From Chaetoceros tenuissimus (lineage: Eukaryota > Bacillariophyta > Thalassiosirophyceae > Chaetocerotales > Chaetocerotaceae), in NCBI GenBank assembly GCA_021927905.1, contig BLLK01000047.1:3038001-3102000 (forward strand): 64,000 nt of DNA, written 5' to 3'. Each line of letters starts with the position of its first letter. Within the stretch, counting starts at the first letter, position 1. Position numbers and translations under genes: made by a program. Under the pieces are notes generated by a model. The model made no database searches, was not told the origin of the DNA, and saw nothing but the letters and a program-made list of their open reading frames with translations. Shown piece after piece: positions 23,412-37,254 of the stretch.

Positions 23412-23425
23412 TATACGTACGTATA
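23412..23425. promoter_or_regulatory. TATACGTACGTATA palindrome, candidate promoter element
   Basis: A perfect 14-bp palindrome 117 bp before the armadillo-gene ATG, sharing the ACGTAC core with 7991-7998 and 36901-36908. It also lies about 106 bp after the MPP-alpha stop. Promoter function is inferred from position. Confidence 0.3.
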
Positions 23426-23542
23426 TTTGAATTTTTCGATTCGATTTTTCCCTGGGAAGGGAAAGTGTTCTTCTCTTCCGCCAAACAAAAGCACTTCCCA
23501 TTTCATTTTTCTCTCCACCTAATAAATTGAAATGAACCAACA

Positions 23543-26500
23543 ATGGCCCATATTCTTGAACGATTAGTGGCCAAAGGGCGACGAGTCCAAAATATTCGAG
23601 ATCAACGTGAAGTGGCATTTGGTCTAGCGGACATTTCGACTCATCATGAGCTTCATCAACGCATGGTTCAAAAGGGAGGGATTAAAACGCTTCTACACCT
23701 TCTTACCTCTTCAAGGGACGTAGATGCTCAGCGCTTTGCAGTCTTGGCGATTGCAAATACATCTTGTGCGGAGAATTATCGAGTTGAAATTGCACAACAG
23801 GAAACTTGTATCGAAACATTGGTAAATTATATTCAAAATGATGAAATCGACTTAACGGTACGACAATATTGTGCCATGGCGTTGGGAAACCTTGCAGCTG
23901 ATGTTGAGAACCATGATGGTATTGCTTCGTTTGGAGGAGTTGAGGCTTCTATTTTGATTTTAAAGTCGGGTGCGAAAAATCAAGAGTTGGAATCTGGTCG
24001 ATATGCTTCGCTTGGTCTTTCAAATCTTGCAGTCGATCCAGAGCTTCGGAAACGAATTGTTCAAGGTGGAGCTATAGATCCCTTGGTTTTGATTGCGTGT
24101 GGAGATGATGTGGGAATACAGCGTCAAGCTTTAGCGGCACTTCGAGCTATTTGCATGACTGCCGAATATAGAGCACAAGTGATTGGGGCTGGAATACTGG
24201 ATCCTTTGGTGATTCTCTCTCGATCTAGTGAGACTCAGATCCTTCAGGAAGTTTCGGCTGCTCTTAATTGCTTGTCTTCGGTCGTTGAATGTAAACAGGA
24301 AGTATGTAGTCGAGCGTTGTTGACATTACTTTCGTTTTTACTCTCTGGAGATGAGATAGTGGAACGTCATGCATGCTGCGCTATCGCTAACCTTGTGGAA
24401 GAAAAAGAAATACATCAAAAGCTTTTGGAGGAAAATGGATTACCACCGATAGTTGCCATTTTCTCATCACAAGATTTGCATTCGAAAGGGGAAGCTGCAC
24501 GAGCCTTGGCAAACCTTTCGGCCAATGAAAATGTACAGTCATACTTGGTAGATACCGAAATCCTACAAGTTGTAGTGAAAGCATTGAATCACGAAGAGGT
24601 CAACTGCCAAAGGTTTGCAGCTCTATTTCTTGCAAATCTGGGAACTGTTGTCCCTTCACAGGTAAAAATAGTTCAAGAAGGAGCTTTACAGCCTCTTATT
24701 CGACTTGTTGGAAATGAAAGTGCTCAGATAGAAGCAAGGAGGTATGCTGGTTTAGCCCTCGCAAACTTGAGTGCAACAATCATTAATCACGAGATTATTG
24801 TACAAGAAGGTGCTCTTGAGGCACTTTTTACCCTTTCTAATTCACCAGATATCCTTGCACAGTACTACGTGGCTTGCACACTAGCAAATTTGGCAAGTAA
24901 TATCAAAGTTCATGAAAGAGTTGTCAATGAAGGAGGTATTCAACCTTTGATTGACCTTGCGTATAGCAGAGATCCTGATGTTCATTTGCACGCAAGCGCT
25001 GCTTTGCGAGGTTTAAGTGTTATAGGGGACTTTAAAGTCAAGATTGTGCAAGAGGGCGGTTTGGAACCGTTGCTTCGATTACTTCTTTCTAAAGATGTTG
25101 ACCTTTTACGTCAAGTTACCGCTTGTCTCTGTAACCTATCTCTTGGTGTTGAAAATAAGGTAGAACTGGGGAACTCTGGTCTAATCACACCCTTGATCAT
25201 GTTAATGCAACATGAAGATAAAGATATATCTAGTTACAGCTGTGCGTGCCTTGCAAACCTAGCTGAAATTACGTACAACCAAGAAATTATCGTAGCAGAG
25301 GGTGGAATACAACCATGTGTTGTAATGGTAAGATCAAAGTTTTTGGAGGTTCAAAGAGAAGCTGGTCGTCTTTTGGCGAATCTAGGTGCATGCGATGCAG
25401 AAATTGCATCCCAGACCATTATCGAGAATGGAGGCCACAATGTACTGATTTCATTTTTACTCTCTCGTGATGTTGCTTGTCAAAGAGTGGGAACATTTGG
25501 CATTGGTAATCTATGTACCCATGCTACTCATAGGGAGACATTGGCCATGGCAAGAGTTTTGGAACCTCTCTCTACATTGGTCCGTGATGTTCATGTAAAT
25601 ATTGAGATTAGACGCTTTGCAACCCTCGCCATTGTAAATCTATCCCATGAAGTTAAGAACCACGCAGCATTCATAAAGGATCGAGTGTTGAATGTAATCA
25701 TATCTTTGGCAAACTCGGAAAAGGAAGTGCTTCGCCAATATGCTGCTCTGGCTGTCGCAAACATTGCAAAAAATATGGACTTTCGAAAGGAAGTTACAGA
25801 AGGGGGTGGTCTAGATTCCGTTTTGTATCTTGCACGAATGTCAAGCAATGCAGTTAGGAAAGAAGTTTTAGGTGCAATATCTACTTTATCGTTTGTGGAA
25901 GAGAACCGTTTTCCTCTATGTACCAAAGGTGGATTAAATCCAATAATACAGGAGCTACAAGATGAAAATGGGAGTTATCAAACGTCACGCCTGGCCTCTT
26001 GTGCAGTCGCAAATTTATCTGAAAGGATAGGAAATATGTCAAAAATTGTAGACGCTGGAATCATTCATCTCCTAGTCAACAACTTACGAAGGAAACACCT
26101 TGAGGAGAATGACGAAACACTTCGTGCTTTGGGTAATCTTGCAACAAATCTTGACTATAGTACTCTGATCATGAAGGAAAGGGATTTACTTGATGTAACC
26201 TTCTCTACTCTACAACATGGTGGTGTGAATTCGAAACGTATGGCTGCGATGCTGTTGTCAAACTTGGCCGCCAACCTACAATATCATGACAACATTATGA
26301 ATACAGGCATTGTTGATATTATTGTTCGGGATTTTGAAATATCTCTAGATCCAAAAAGAAAATCTGATCACGAATATACAAGATTCTGTCTTTTACTGTT
26401 ATCCAATCTATGCACAAGGAAAGAAAATCATGAGATATTTTTATCCCAGACCTATGGTAAGTCAACCTTTAGATGTTTTTCTGTTATATCATGTGCTTTC

Positions 26501-29500
26501 TTAACAAAGCTCATGTCTTTTCAAGTTTTACTTTTGAAATTTGCAAAACATCGTGATATAAAATGTCGACACAATGCAATCATTGCACTTGGTAACTTGT
26601 GTTCGAATAGAGATAATCTCGAGAAATTTCAGGGTTCCGATATTTTAAACACGATGATTTCGTTTGCGTTTCCTCCAGTAAAGACTGAGCCTACGAATGC
26701 CCACTATCAAGCAATCGCTGGTATCAGGGGGCTTTCCGTCAAAGATCAGTATCGGACTCTATTGGTAAGGAAAGGATGCTGTGAACCCCTTGCTTTGGCT
26801 GCTGGTGATGAATGCATTGAAGGGATGGACATTGAAGTGCAACGGGAAGCAGCTGCTGCTTTGTTCAATTTGGCTCTATCTGAAGAAAATAGCCTTGAGA
26901 TGGCTCAATCTGGGATTGTACGCGCACTGATTAGCTTATTCAAGGTCAAGGATAGTGTAGCACAGGTCTTTGCGGTAGGGACTCTATCAAATCTTGTGGA
27001 AAAGACCTTTGAAGTACAGTCCAGATTACTTCAGGTCGGATTCCTCCAACCAATGGTAAAAATGGTAACAACTTTGAATCCTTCGAAAGAAACGTGCCGG
27101 GAAGTTTCACGATGTCTTGCTCTACTTGCCAATGAACCAAAGTCCCATTCTTGGTTGCTCCATGAAAGTGTTCTTCAATGTATTTTTGTACTCATTGAGC
27201 AGCAAGATAATCATGACTGCAACAAATTTGCGGTCCTTGCTTTAGCGAATCTCGCTTTGGAGATTACAGGTCATGCACAATTGGCAAAAGTTGACATTTT
27301 GCAAAAGTTTCAGCCTTTACTTTCGTTGAAGAAAAAAGAAATCAACCAGTGCATAGCTTTTGCTCTACACAATATTTGTAAAAATCCTAGCACGCATGAT
27401 ACGTGTATCAAGGGAGAAGTTCCTGGTCTATTGTGTCAGCTACTGCAGTTTGATGATGCCTTTGTTCATTTACATGGCTGCTTGGCCTTGCGTTATCTCT
27501 CAGTTTCGCAGAAAGCCTCTGCAAAATTTGTTGAGAATAAAGGTCTCCCTATATTGTTTTCTATATCTCAAAAGTCTGATATGGAATTGAAACTTGAAGT
27601 AGCCGCTTGTCTTCAAAATATTTCTCTTTCGGATGTGAACAAAGTGTGCATACTGAAACAACATGGGCTTCCAATTGTGACGGATTTGACTAGATCTGAA
27701 AACAACACTCTTGCTCATAATGCCTGTGGGATTATTGCAAACTTGGCTGAGATTCCTTCGAAGAGAAAAGAGATGATTACAGACGGTATACTCCATCATA
27801 TCAAATTCACACTTAGGTCAAATTGTGTAGAGGTTCAGAGGGAGTCTCTACGAGCATTGAGTAACCTTTCATCTGACTTTGAATGTATCATCTCGATCAC
27901 GGAATCCGGTCTCTTATCGCCTCTTGTAAAGTCATTGTCATCTCCAAATAGCCTGTGTAAAAGATTTTCGGCCATGGCTATCTCAAACTTGGCAACAAAC
28001 CGTAAAATTCACTCAAGATTGGTAGAAGAGGGCGCTATTGATCCTTTGATCTATATAGTTTCGCAAGACAAACTGGAAGATGAAGATGCACTGAAATTCG
28101 CATATATTGCACTGGTCAATTTGAGTTCGTCAGAATTCTACCATGATCTACTCATGGCATGCGATATCACTAGGTACTCCATGAAATTCACAAAATCTTG
28201 TGATGCTGACTTGAAGCAAAGTGCGGCTTTGTGTCTTGCCAATTTGGTTTCAAATAAGACTACACACAGTGTTCTTCACGAGGCTGGAGCTCTACCAACA
28301 TTGGAACGAATGTTGGAGAATTCAGAGAGATTCCTACATCTCTGCGCTGCGTCATTTCTGAGAGGAGCTTCTACCTCTGGGAAAATGAGAGCTTCAATAA
28401 TGAGACCAGAGATGCTTCGAATCCTGTTGCGACTGGCGAAATCAGATGATGTTGAATTACAGAGAGAAATCATTGCAACTCTGTGCAATTTGTCCTTGAC
28501 TGGATTGTTGGGAGAGAAACCCAATGCTTTTATGGATTCTCTCGGTTTACAGATATTATTGTCATTTCTTTGCAGTGCAGACTCTATATATCGCCTTTTC
28601 GGTGCAGTAGTGATTGGGAACATCGCATCGGATTCTTCATTGCATTCCAAGATTTTTAAATCTGGTACTGTGCCTCCTTTGATTCATACTACAAAGATTG
28701 CAGATAAGGAATCAAATAGATGTATAGCCTACACTCTTTGCAATTTATGTCTGGATGATCACTACAGGAATAAAATTATTCTCGAAGGGGGACTCTTTCC
28801 GATACTAACGCTGATGGGCTCAACTTCGGTTGAAGATAGAATATCCTCAATATCAACAGTCCGAGCTCTTTCTTCTAAGCCAGAGCTTCGACGATTCATT
28901 GTCGAAAATGGAGCTCTTGATTATGTTTTAGGCATGTGCAGAGATAGAGATAATCTGTTCTGTGTAGAGGAAGCATGTGAAGCACTCAGTTGGCTCAGTC
29001 TCAATGATGAAAACAAGATATCTATACTTTCTCATTCACAGGTTCAAAACCTCTTTGACTTACTAGAATTCATACCAATCAAAGAAGGAGTGACGATTCA
29101 AGTCCTAAGAATCTTGTCCAATTGTAGTGAATCTCAGATTTGCCATCCAAAGATTTTGTCTCATCTAAAGACGGAGGTTTTTGGAGCTCTATGTGATACA
29201 GAGTCAGTATCCATTCAGCAAGAGATTTCTAGATTTATGGTAAATCTCTTCTCTAACCAAAACAACCACGAGACTCTACTGGATATGATGTTTATGAAGC
29301 ATGTTTTTCTACTTTCGAAATCCAAAGAATCTGTATTACAAAAGAATGCAATGCTAATGACAATGAATTTGTCTACGAACCACAAAATTCATCAACAGCT
29401 TTCTAATTTCAAATGGGAAATTCTTGAATTCATCAGTGCATCATTGGAAACCAAAAACAACGTTGATGATATGACAGAGAAGCTACTCTGTTATTGCTGC

Positions 29501-32500
29501 TCTACTGTCGGTAATTTATTTCAAAACAGTGACGTATGCCAATTGTTGCTGAACAACAACATCCTTGAAAAGTTATTGAACTTGTTCAAGAGAGATGAAG
29601 AGGAGTTGAGTTTTTTGGTTACTTATGCGCTTCATCAAGCATTGAAAAAGTCACAAGAGATTGATCTACCAGCTTGGAACAGTTCTATTCCACTCTTGTT
29701 GCAATTTATTGAGAGGAACCCTTCAAATATTGTAGTTCATGCTCTTTGTGCATTGCGATACCTCAGCGAATGTCAGGAGAAAGCGAAGCTCATTATGAAA
29801 GAAAGTGGTTTGGCTGTATTGGAAGAGTGTTTGGAACAAGGAAATGTTGACATAGAGCGCGAAGTTACTGCAATTCTATGCCATCTTAGTTCATTCAAAG
29901 ATCTACAGGTGCCTGTTTCACGGTCAACCTTAATTGCAACAACATGTAAACTTTGCGACAATAAAGACTGTGAAACATCTCGTTTCGCTTTAGGAACTCT
30001 TGCGAATTGTATGGAGACATATGAGAGTCAGCAGCTTTTGTTAGCCTTTTCATCTGACATGATTTTGACCCTCATCAAACTCATTAAATCAAAGTTTTTG
30101 TCTACAAAGAGAGAAGCTTCTAGAGCGATATCAAATTGGTTATCATCTGATAAAGTCGTCAAGCTTTTTCTGAACAATGGAGGGTTAGATGCCATATCTT
30201 CAGCTCATCGAATAATAGACTATGAGCTTCAGTACAGCCTCAGTCTCTCACTGAGAAAACTTTCTTCATACAAACTGTCTCACGAAGAAATAATTTGTTC
30301 GAGAGGTCTCTCGTCGCTATTATTTCTCTGTCAGCTAAGCCACAATCGAGATGCTGTTCGTCATTCTGCATTGGGTCTCAAAAACTTATCCTCCAATGAG
30401 GATTTCAAGACAGTTTTGGTAAATGAAGGTGCACTGAATGTGTCTTCTTCACTGCTTACATCCAGTGACCTAATCACAACAATTGCAAGTGCTCAAACTC
30501 TAGAGAACTTGTCAATTCCACGAAACCTTAAGTTCATTATTTTCGAAAATGGAATGAACGATACAATCTGTGAGCAAATTCATAGAAATAGAGATGGAGA
30601 GTTTTTACGTCATGCTGCGGGTATCTTGGCAAATTTATCCACTCAGAAAGATATTCGAAAACAAATGTGGAAACAAGAAATTGTAGATGCCCTTGTTATT
30701 TTGAGTAAAGAACAAGACGACAACATTGATTACCAAGTTTCAAAGTGCATCTGCTTCATGTCTACTTCGCTTGAAGCGGCTAGTAATGACAAATGTAAAC
30801 TTGCCGAAACTATAATGTCGGTAGCTATTCAAATGGTTTCTTCTAGAAATACTCATATTGCAGACAACGCAGTGACATCGATTGGAAACTTTGCAAAGGA
30901 TGGAAAGAATCAACTTCATCTAGCCCAAATTAATGGATTTGACTGTATTGTGGACCTGGTGAAACAAGTTAAGGAAGACCCAAGTTCAAGCTTGAATTCC
31001 TGTTGGGCTCTTGGTCGACTTTTACTTTCAAAGGAATGTAGATATCTAAGTCAGAAAGGAAAATGTGTTTTTGGCTACCTTAATGACATTTGTCTGTTGA
31101 GATCCCAAGAAGACGACTGCGCCCATGTGTCGGCAGTGCTTTGTAATGCAGCTATCTCAAAGCCATGCCATGACTTGATTCAAAAGTCTGGTATTGTTTC
31201 AAATCTAGTGGAGACGCTCCAATCAACGAGTATCAAAACCGTCTTGTCTACTTTGAAAGCATTATGCAATCTTTGCACTACAGAAGCTATCCGTGATGAA
31301 ATTGTCGATGCAAATGGATTGAAAGTTCTTTTGAGATTGATTCATCGACATGAAAACTGTATTAGAGAACACGCAATCCTTCTTCTGGCAAATCTGACTA
31401 TTTCAGTTGAGAATTGCAAGAAGGTGGTAGCCTTGGGAGTATTGGCCCAGCTTTATGAGATTCTTGATCACACTTCATGCAGCAACATCAATGAAGCGTC
31501 GTCCACAATCATGTACAATATCTCTAGAGACATTTCTTGTCATGAATATCTTATTCATATCCCTGTTCTAAAATGCCTTCTTACTTTATGCGAAAACGAA
31601 GACAGTTCCTGCAGGGAATTTGCAATGAGAACAATGTGCAATCTTGCAGCTAACGACGACTGCAGAACAACTGTTCGAGAAGCTGGGTGTATAAAGAGAG
31701 CTATTCTCATGCTGAATGATTCGTGCTCCGATTGTAAAGTATTTGCCTCCATTTGCTTGGCAAATCTTGCAAATGAAAAGACAACACAGAGTCAAATTGT
31801 ACTACAAGGGGCATTGACAGCACTGGAACAACAACTAAGTTTTACAAATTACACTGGCTGCCGGAGTACCATCTTATGCCTTACAAACATTGCTGCCAAT
31901 TCTTCCAATCATAGTGCTTTCCTAAGCCATAATCTATTACAGAAATTGAGGGATTTGTGGAACAAGTGGAAACAAAGTGACATTAATACATATATTGCTT
32001 GCTGTTTTGTGAACCTTGTGGCAAACAGAGAACTGCTGGAAATTATTGGTAATCACAACGCATTTTCTGTTTTGAAAGAGTTTAGTCTTTCTCCTAGTAT
32101 GAATTGTCAATGTGCAGCTATGGCAGCGATTCGGCGTCTCACAGAAACAGATTCAAACAAAATCCAATTCATGGGAAACAAAAACCTGCTCAATGTCATG
32201 AATTCAAATGGGAAAATAAATCATTCTGATATGACCAATGAAATCGCCGGGTGCTTGCGAAATCTATGCCAGAGTGAAGAATATAGGCAAACAATTGCCG
32301 ATGTGTGCATTAAAACACTCAAGACCTTCCTTTCCAGCAATGACTTCAATACGCTTGAGAATACGATGGCAACTTTAGCCTATTTGGCAGAGTCAAAGCA
32401 CTGCGCAGTTTTGATCATTGAGAACATTTCTCTATCTTCTTTTGTGAGACTTTTTGAGGTTAAATCACTGCCAGTTACTCGAGAAACTTCACGAGCAATT

Positions 32501-34711
32501 TCGAATCTTCTTTCATATAGCAAGATTCATGCAGATTTTTCTCTGAATGGATTCCAAGATTTCTTGAATATTTGCTACAGATATACAGACGAAGAACTAT
32601 TTTACAGCATTTCTATAGCCTGTAGAAAAATTGTCATTTCTACTGAATCTCACGAAACTCTGGTAAAAAGTCTTGATGTCATGTCCAAACTATTGAAATC
32701 AAGAAATCTAGATACAATCAAGCATTGTTTGACAACTCTCAGAGATCTTAGCGACTGCGATGAAAACAAGCATAGAATTGCAACACACGAGACAACTACA
32801 ATCTTGATCAAGTTCTTGGAACATCACGACTTGGAGGTGAAGACAATTGTAACTGCAACTCTAAGTCATTTGGCATCAAATTATTCTCTGAAGAAGCTAA
32901 TCATGAGGAATGATGTCATTACAAAAACAGTTTCATCAATTCTCAACGCATCTCCAGAACTCTTGTTGCAACTTTCTGGTTTGATTATGAATCTCAGCGA
33001 AGAGGACTCCAATAGACTAGGTATGGTAAAAACGGGAGTGGTTCCAGCCCTTGCAGTGCTGTCCAGGGCATTAGATAACAGTATCTTGGATGTGAGTGTA
33101 TAGTTGTTATTACATTTGACTTGCCTATCACCTCTTCTTACCCATTTTCCTCCCTAGAATGTGACTCGTACATTTGCCAACTTGGGAAGTAACATCAAAG
33201 TTCAATTAGATATCCAGCAACAAGGGGGCCTAATTTGTCTCCTCAACTTGGCTTCATTAGCAGAAACTCCAGTCTGCAAACTTTATATTCCAATGGCAAT
33301 TCAGTTTCTACTAAGTAATAGTCATGTTCGCAAGATTGTCATGAAGGAAAAAGGGTTATCACAAATATCGTCCTTGCTCAATCAATCGTCGTTGGAGTAT
33401 AAACTTGGTGCAATGAGATCTTTGAAACTATTCTCTTTGGATGAAAATCATCGAGTTCATGTTGCTAAAACAGTTTTCTATAACATGGAGAAGCTGAGCT
33501 CGGTAACTGAGCTCGCTTTTCAGAGAGAATTAATTTGCACAGTCGCAAATCTAGCAGATTCATTGGACACACATGACCTTTTGATTGAAAAGAATTTTGT
33601 TGAAATAATTGCGAAGCCTATGCTCAATTCAAATGATATAGATGTGATTCGGGATCTGGCGAGATTCTGCTCGTCCATATCACTGAACATGAAAGCAAGA
33701 AGCCAAATCTTGTCATCCCAAATTTTATCAAAGATTATCAAATTGTGTAGACGTCACGATAAGGAAATACAAAGATATTCTTCCCTGACACTATGTAACT
33801 TGACTTTACTCGGTATGAAGAAACAGGTGATTGCCAAAGAAGAGGGGGTTCTCGGTGTCTTGTCATTTTTAGCGCAGTGTTCAGATGTATACGTGGAACG
33901 GTGTTCTTTGTTGTCCATAGCGGCTCTTTCATTTGGAACGCAACACGATTGTAAGCTACTCGTAGAGAATGCAGGTTTATTGACCACGATTTTGAATTCT
34001 ATTTCTTGCCCTGACTATAAAACAAAGCAATGTGCTTCATTGGCATTAAATGGATTATTACTTGACGTGGATCATCATGTAAAACGCAAGTTATGTAATA
34101 GGAGGGAAGACTTGAAGAAGCTTTTATCACAACTTGAAGTCCCTGATGACGAATGTAGACACAATGTTGTTTTTGCTCTTGGTTCATTGATTGAAGACAA
34201 GCAGACTAGAAGCCTATTGAGAGATCTAGGATTCATTTCATCCATTGTCAACGTTTTTCCAAAAGCTTCAGTAGACACCAAAAGGGGAATCGGATACATA
34301 CTCGCCATTTTATCAGAGGAAAAAGATACCCTTGTAGATTTAATAAAAAGCGGAGCAATTCAGTGTGTGGTAGATCTTGCTGCATTGGTAGATATTGAAG
34401 GGCAGCTTTATGGAGTCTTTTGTCTATTATTTCTATCATCCAACCCAAAGGTTCAAGAAGACGTTGTAAATAGGGGGGTGGTAAAGTCTCTTGTTAGCAT
34501 GATGGCCACAAAATCTGTGTGTCGTTATTACGCCTCGTTAGCTCTTCTAAAACTTGCTGAAAACGTTTCAACCCACCTGAAAATAGCTGAAGACGGAGGT
34601 CTTGAAGCCCTCCTTAAATTGGGTAAGGGAAATGAGCTAGACAGCGATGTGAAATACAAGACCAGCATGGTGGTCTCAAAGTTTGCAACAAACTTGTCCT
34701 CACGAAAGTAA
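23543..34711 (+). CDS. Giant armadillo-repeat protein (about 3,680 residues)
   Basis: Model: exons 23543-26456, 26526-33091, 33158-34711, giving 3,677 residues. Almost all of it is armadillo repeats of about 41 residues with the pattern GGIxPLxxLxxSxD..VQRxAxxALxNLS, for example EGGIQPLIDLAYSRDPDVHL and EGGLEPLLRLLLSKDVDLLR. At that period there is room for 85-90 repeats from the first residues to the last; the N-terminal third is closest to consensus and later repeats are diverged and Cys-rich. No signal peptide, membrane span or other domain is visible, so an intracellular scaffold is likely; relatives would be Vac8/ARO-type proteins. The 66-nt intron at 33092 is certain (N-VTRTFANLG continues the repeat). 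The 69-nt intron at 26457 is in frame and stopless, but its removal improves the repeat. Confidence 0.9.
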
Positions 34712-34734
34712 GAATTAAAGATCGAATTTTAAAG

Positions 34735-36775
34735 TTAATTTTCTTGAGTCTTGAGATACTTTTCATACTTTTTCTTCTGCCCTTGGAATTCTTTGTTCGC
34801 CTTTTTCATTTGACTTTTGTTTAGTTCTTCACCGGTATGAAGATGGGTAGGAAGACCAGTACTTCCATCAAATTTTGAGTATTTTGGTGTTGAAGAGTCC
34901 TCCAGAGTTAGCTGTTTCATGAAATCTTCAGGACTCAATTTGTTCATGGCGTCTTTTTTTGCCTTTTCCTCTGCAGCTGCCTTTTTCTCTGCTGCCTTTC
35001 TTTGTTTTTCTAACTCTAGAAGTTCCTTCTCTCTCAGTAATTCTGCCGGATCGGCAAGCTTCCATACAGACTTTCCTCCAGTCTTGTCTTCTAAACGAAT
35101 TCCAAGAGGTGGAAGGGAATCATCGCGGAATTTATCACACTCATCTAGAACTCCACGAGTGTCATTTGTACGAGCCTTATCACGAACAGCTGAACGGAAA
35201 TCAATCAATGCATCAAGCACTGGGGTCAATTTCTCTTCTCCACTGTCTCCTCCGCCAACAGGGAAACCAATTTCTACACCAGATGACTCTGGGATCAAAC
35301 CAAAAGTTTTGAACATCTTTGTAACAAACTTCGCTGCATTACGTACTACAAGATTCACAGGAACTCTCTTTTCTGCTTCGCACCCTTCAAGGTAAAGGTT
35401 AGTTGCTTTGACCAAATCAGCCAAAGCAGCAATACTGGTTGGTGTATCGAAATCATCCTTCAATGCATCATCTACCGCTGCAATCGCCTTATCTACAGCT
35501 AATTGCAAATCTCTTGCATTACTATCCCATCTCTGTACATCTGTGATCTTTCCTTCTCTCAAAACAGCCTTGACATTATGGAAGAATTCTGTAAAAATCT
35601 TTTCAATAGAAATAGCGTAACTCATAGTGTTGTCACCATAGTCCATAGGAGCATTATATTTCGCCAACAAGAAGCACATGCGAATTTGTCTTGCACTATT
35701 GTTTTCCAATGCTTGACGAATAGTGATAAAGTTCTTGAGAGACTTGGACATTTTGAATCCCTTGATATGCAAATGTCCAGCATGAACAAAGTAGTTCACC
35801 CACTGATTACATCCAGAATGAGCTTCTGCCTGTGCCATTTCGTTATCATGATGAGGAAACTTCAGATCTACTCCACCAGAGTGAATATCCATTCTACAGA
35901 GATCCGACTTGACTGCAGCATCCTTTGCCGATGCTCCTCCGGACATTTGAGCAAAAACATCAGAAGCCATTACAGAACATTCAATGTGCCATCCAGGTCT
36001 TCCTTCACCCCATGGACTGGACCAGGTTGGTTCACCCTCCTTTGATTTCTTCCAAAGTGCAAAGTCTCTTGGACTACGCTTATCACCGACAAAATCTTGA
36101 GTCAACTTTCCTTCTCCCTCTGCCAACAACTCTGCATTGTTCACTTGTTCTGGCGCTAATTTACAGTATGCCATACCTTCAGATTTCGAAAAAGCATCAA
36201 CATTGAAATATACACTTCCATTAGACTCATAAGCATATCCCTTCTTGATGATGGTATCAATGTACTCAACGATTTCATCCATATATTCAGTAACTCTAGT
36301 CAATACATTAGGAGGTGCAACTCCAAGCATCTCCATATCTTCATGAAATTCCAACTCAAACTTGCGTGAAAGCTCTTCACAAGTGATTCCATTTTCGTTC
36401 GCCCTTTGGATGATTTTATCATCAAGATCTGTAATATTCATACAAAGGGTCACGTTGTAATTAAAGTGATCTTGTAGGATACGACGAATGATATCGAATC
36501 CAAGATAAGTTCTAGCATGACCCATGTGTGATGGAGCATATACTGTTGGTCCACACCTATTCAGAGAAATTAAGTGAGTTTCAATGGTTATGTTGATATG
36601 TTAGTAGACAAGCCAAGAAGAGTGTATGTTGAACGTACATGTACCACTTGACTGTTCTTCCTCCATCCATGGTGACGAACTTCTCTTTTTGACGAGTCAA
36701 CGAGTTCATGACCATGAGGCCAGTGTCATGAGTGACGAGAAGAGGCGATGGTCTATGCCAATGAGGTTGAGACAT
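34735..36775 (-). CDS. CARS: Cysteinyl-tRNA synthetase
   Basis: Exons 36775-36639 and 36556-34735, 652 residues; the junction rebuilds [18 protein letters not shown] exactly, the class I zinc Cys plus the HIGH-type motif. It charges tRNA-Cys. KMSKS is present as [10 protein letters not shown]. Catalytic-core zinc ligands are seen in [18 protein letters not shown]. The C-terminus has a Lys/Glu/Ala-rich helical segment ([20 protein letters not shown]) and a basic tail, as in eukaryotic cytosolic CysRS. No targeting peptide is seen. The gene ends 23 bp from the end of the convergent armadillo gene, so the two 3' UTRs must overlap. Confidence 0.96.
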
Positions 36776-37254
36776 GGTTTTGTTGAAAGATTTATATGAA
36801 TGAATGCACTCAATTTCAATTTGTATTTACTGAATAGAATGTTCATGTCCTTCTCTTCTTTTTGCAATCTTTTTGTGGCTCTCGCCGAAAAGCATACTAA
36901 GTACGTACAGTCCATTCTTTATCCGTGACCATTAGATAATTCAATCACTTTTGGAAATAGAAAAGACAGGGAAGGAAAGGAACATACGAATAGGTCAAAC
37001 AACTATCTTCTTCGTCATTGTTTTTCCAGATGTTTGTATTATGAACTTTGAAGAAAGTTTTCGCATATAAAAACACACTGAGTAATTTTGATAAGAAATA
37101 AGTAATAATATTATGGACTTCTATGAACATGTAAAAATACGAATATAAGTGTCAATCTTCTGAGTGTCAACAAAATTTACAATATCAATGATATTTAGTT
37201 ACTCCTATCTTTAAAGAAAACCTATGGAACTTCTTGATTACAGACATTGGTGCG
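36776..37254. promoter_or_regulatory. Intergenic, 479 bp, upstream of CysRS
   Basis: Holds the promoter of CysRS (-) and, toward its other end, the 3' flank of the M23 peptidase gene (-). No ORF or RNA seen apart from the GTACGTAC palindrome at 36901-36908. Confidence 0.4.
36901..36908. promoter_or_regulatory. GTACGTAC palindrome upstream of CysRS
   Basis: Same eight-base palindrome as at 7991, here about 125 bp upstream of the CysRS ATG on the minus strand. Regulatory role is inferred from repeated position before start codons. Confidence 0.3.

Noticed and set aside
35503-36045. 180-residue plus ORF
   Set aside because: Antisense to the strongly conserved CysRS catalytic region.
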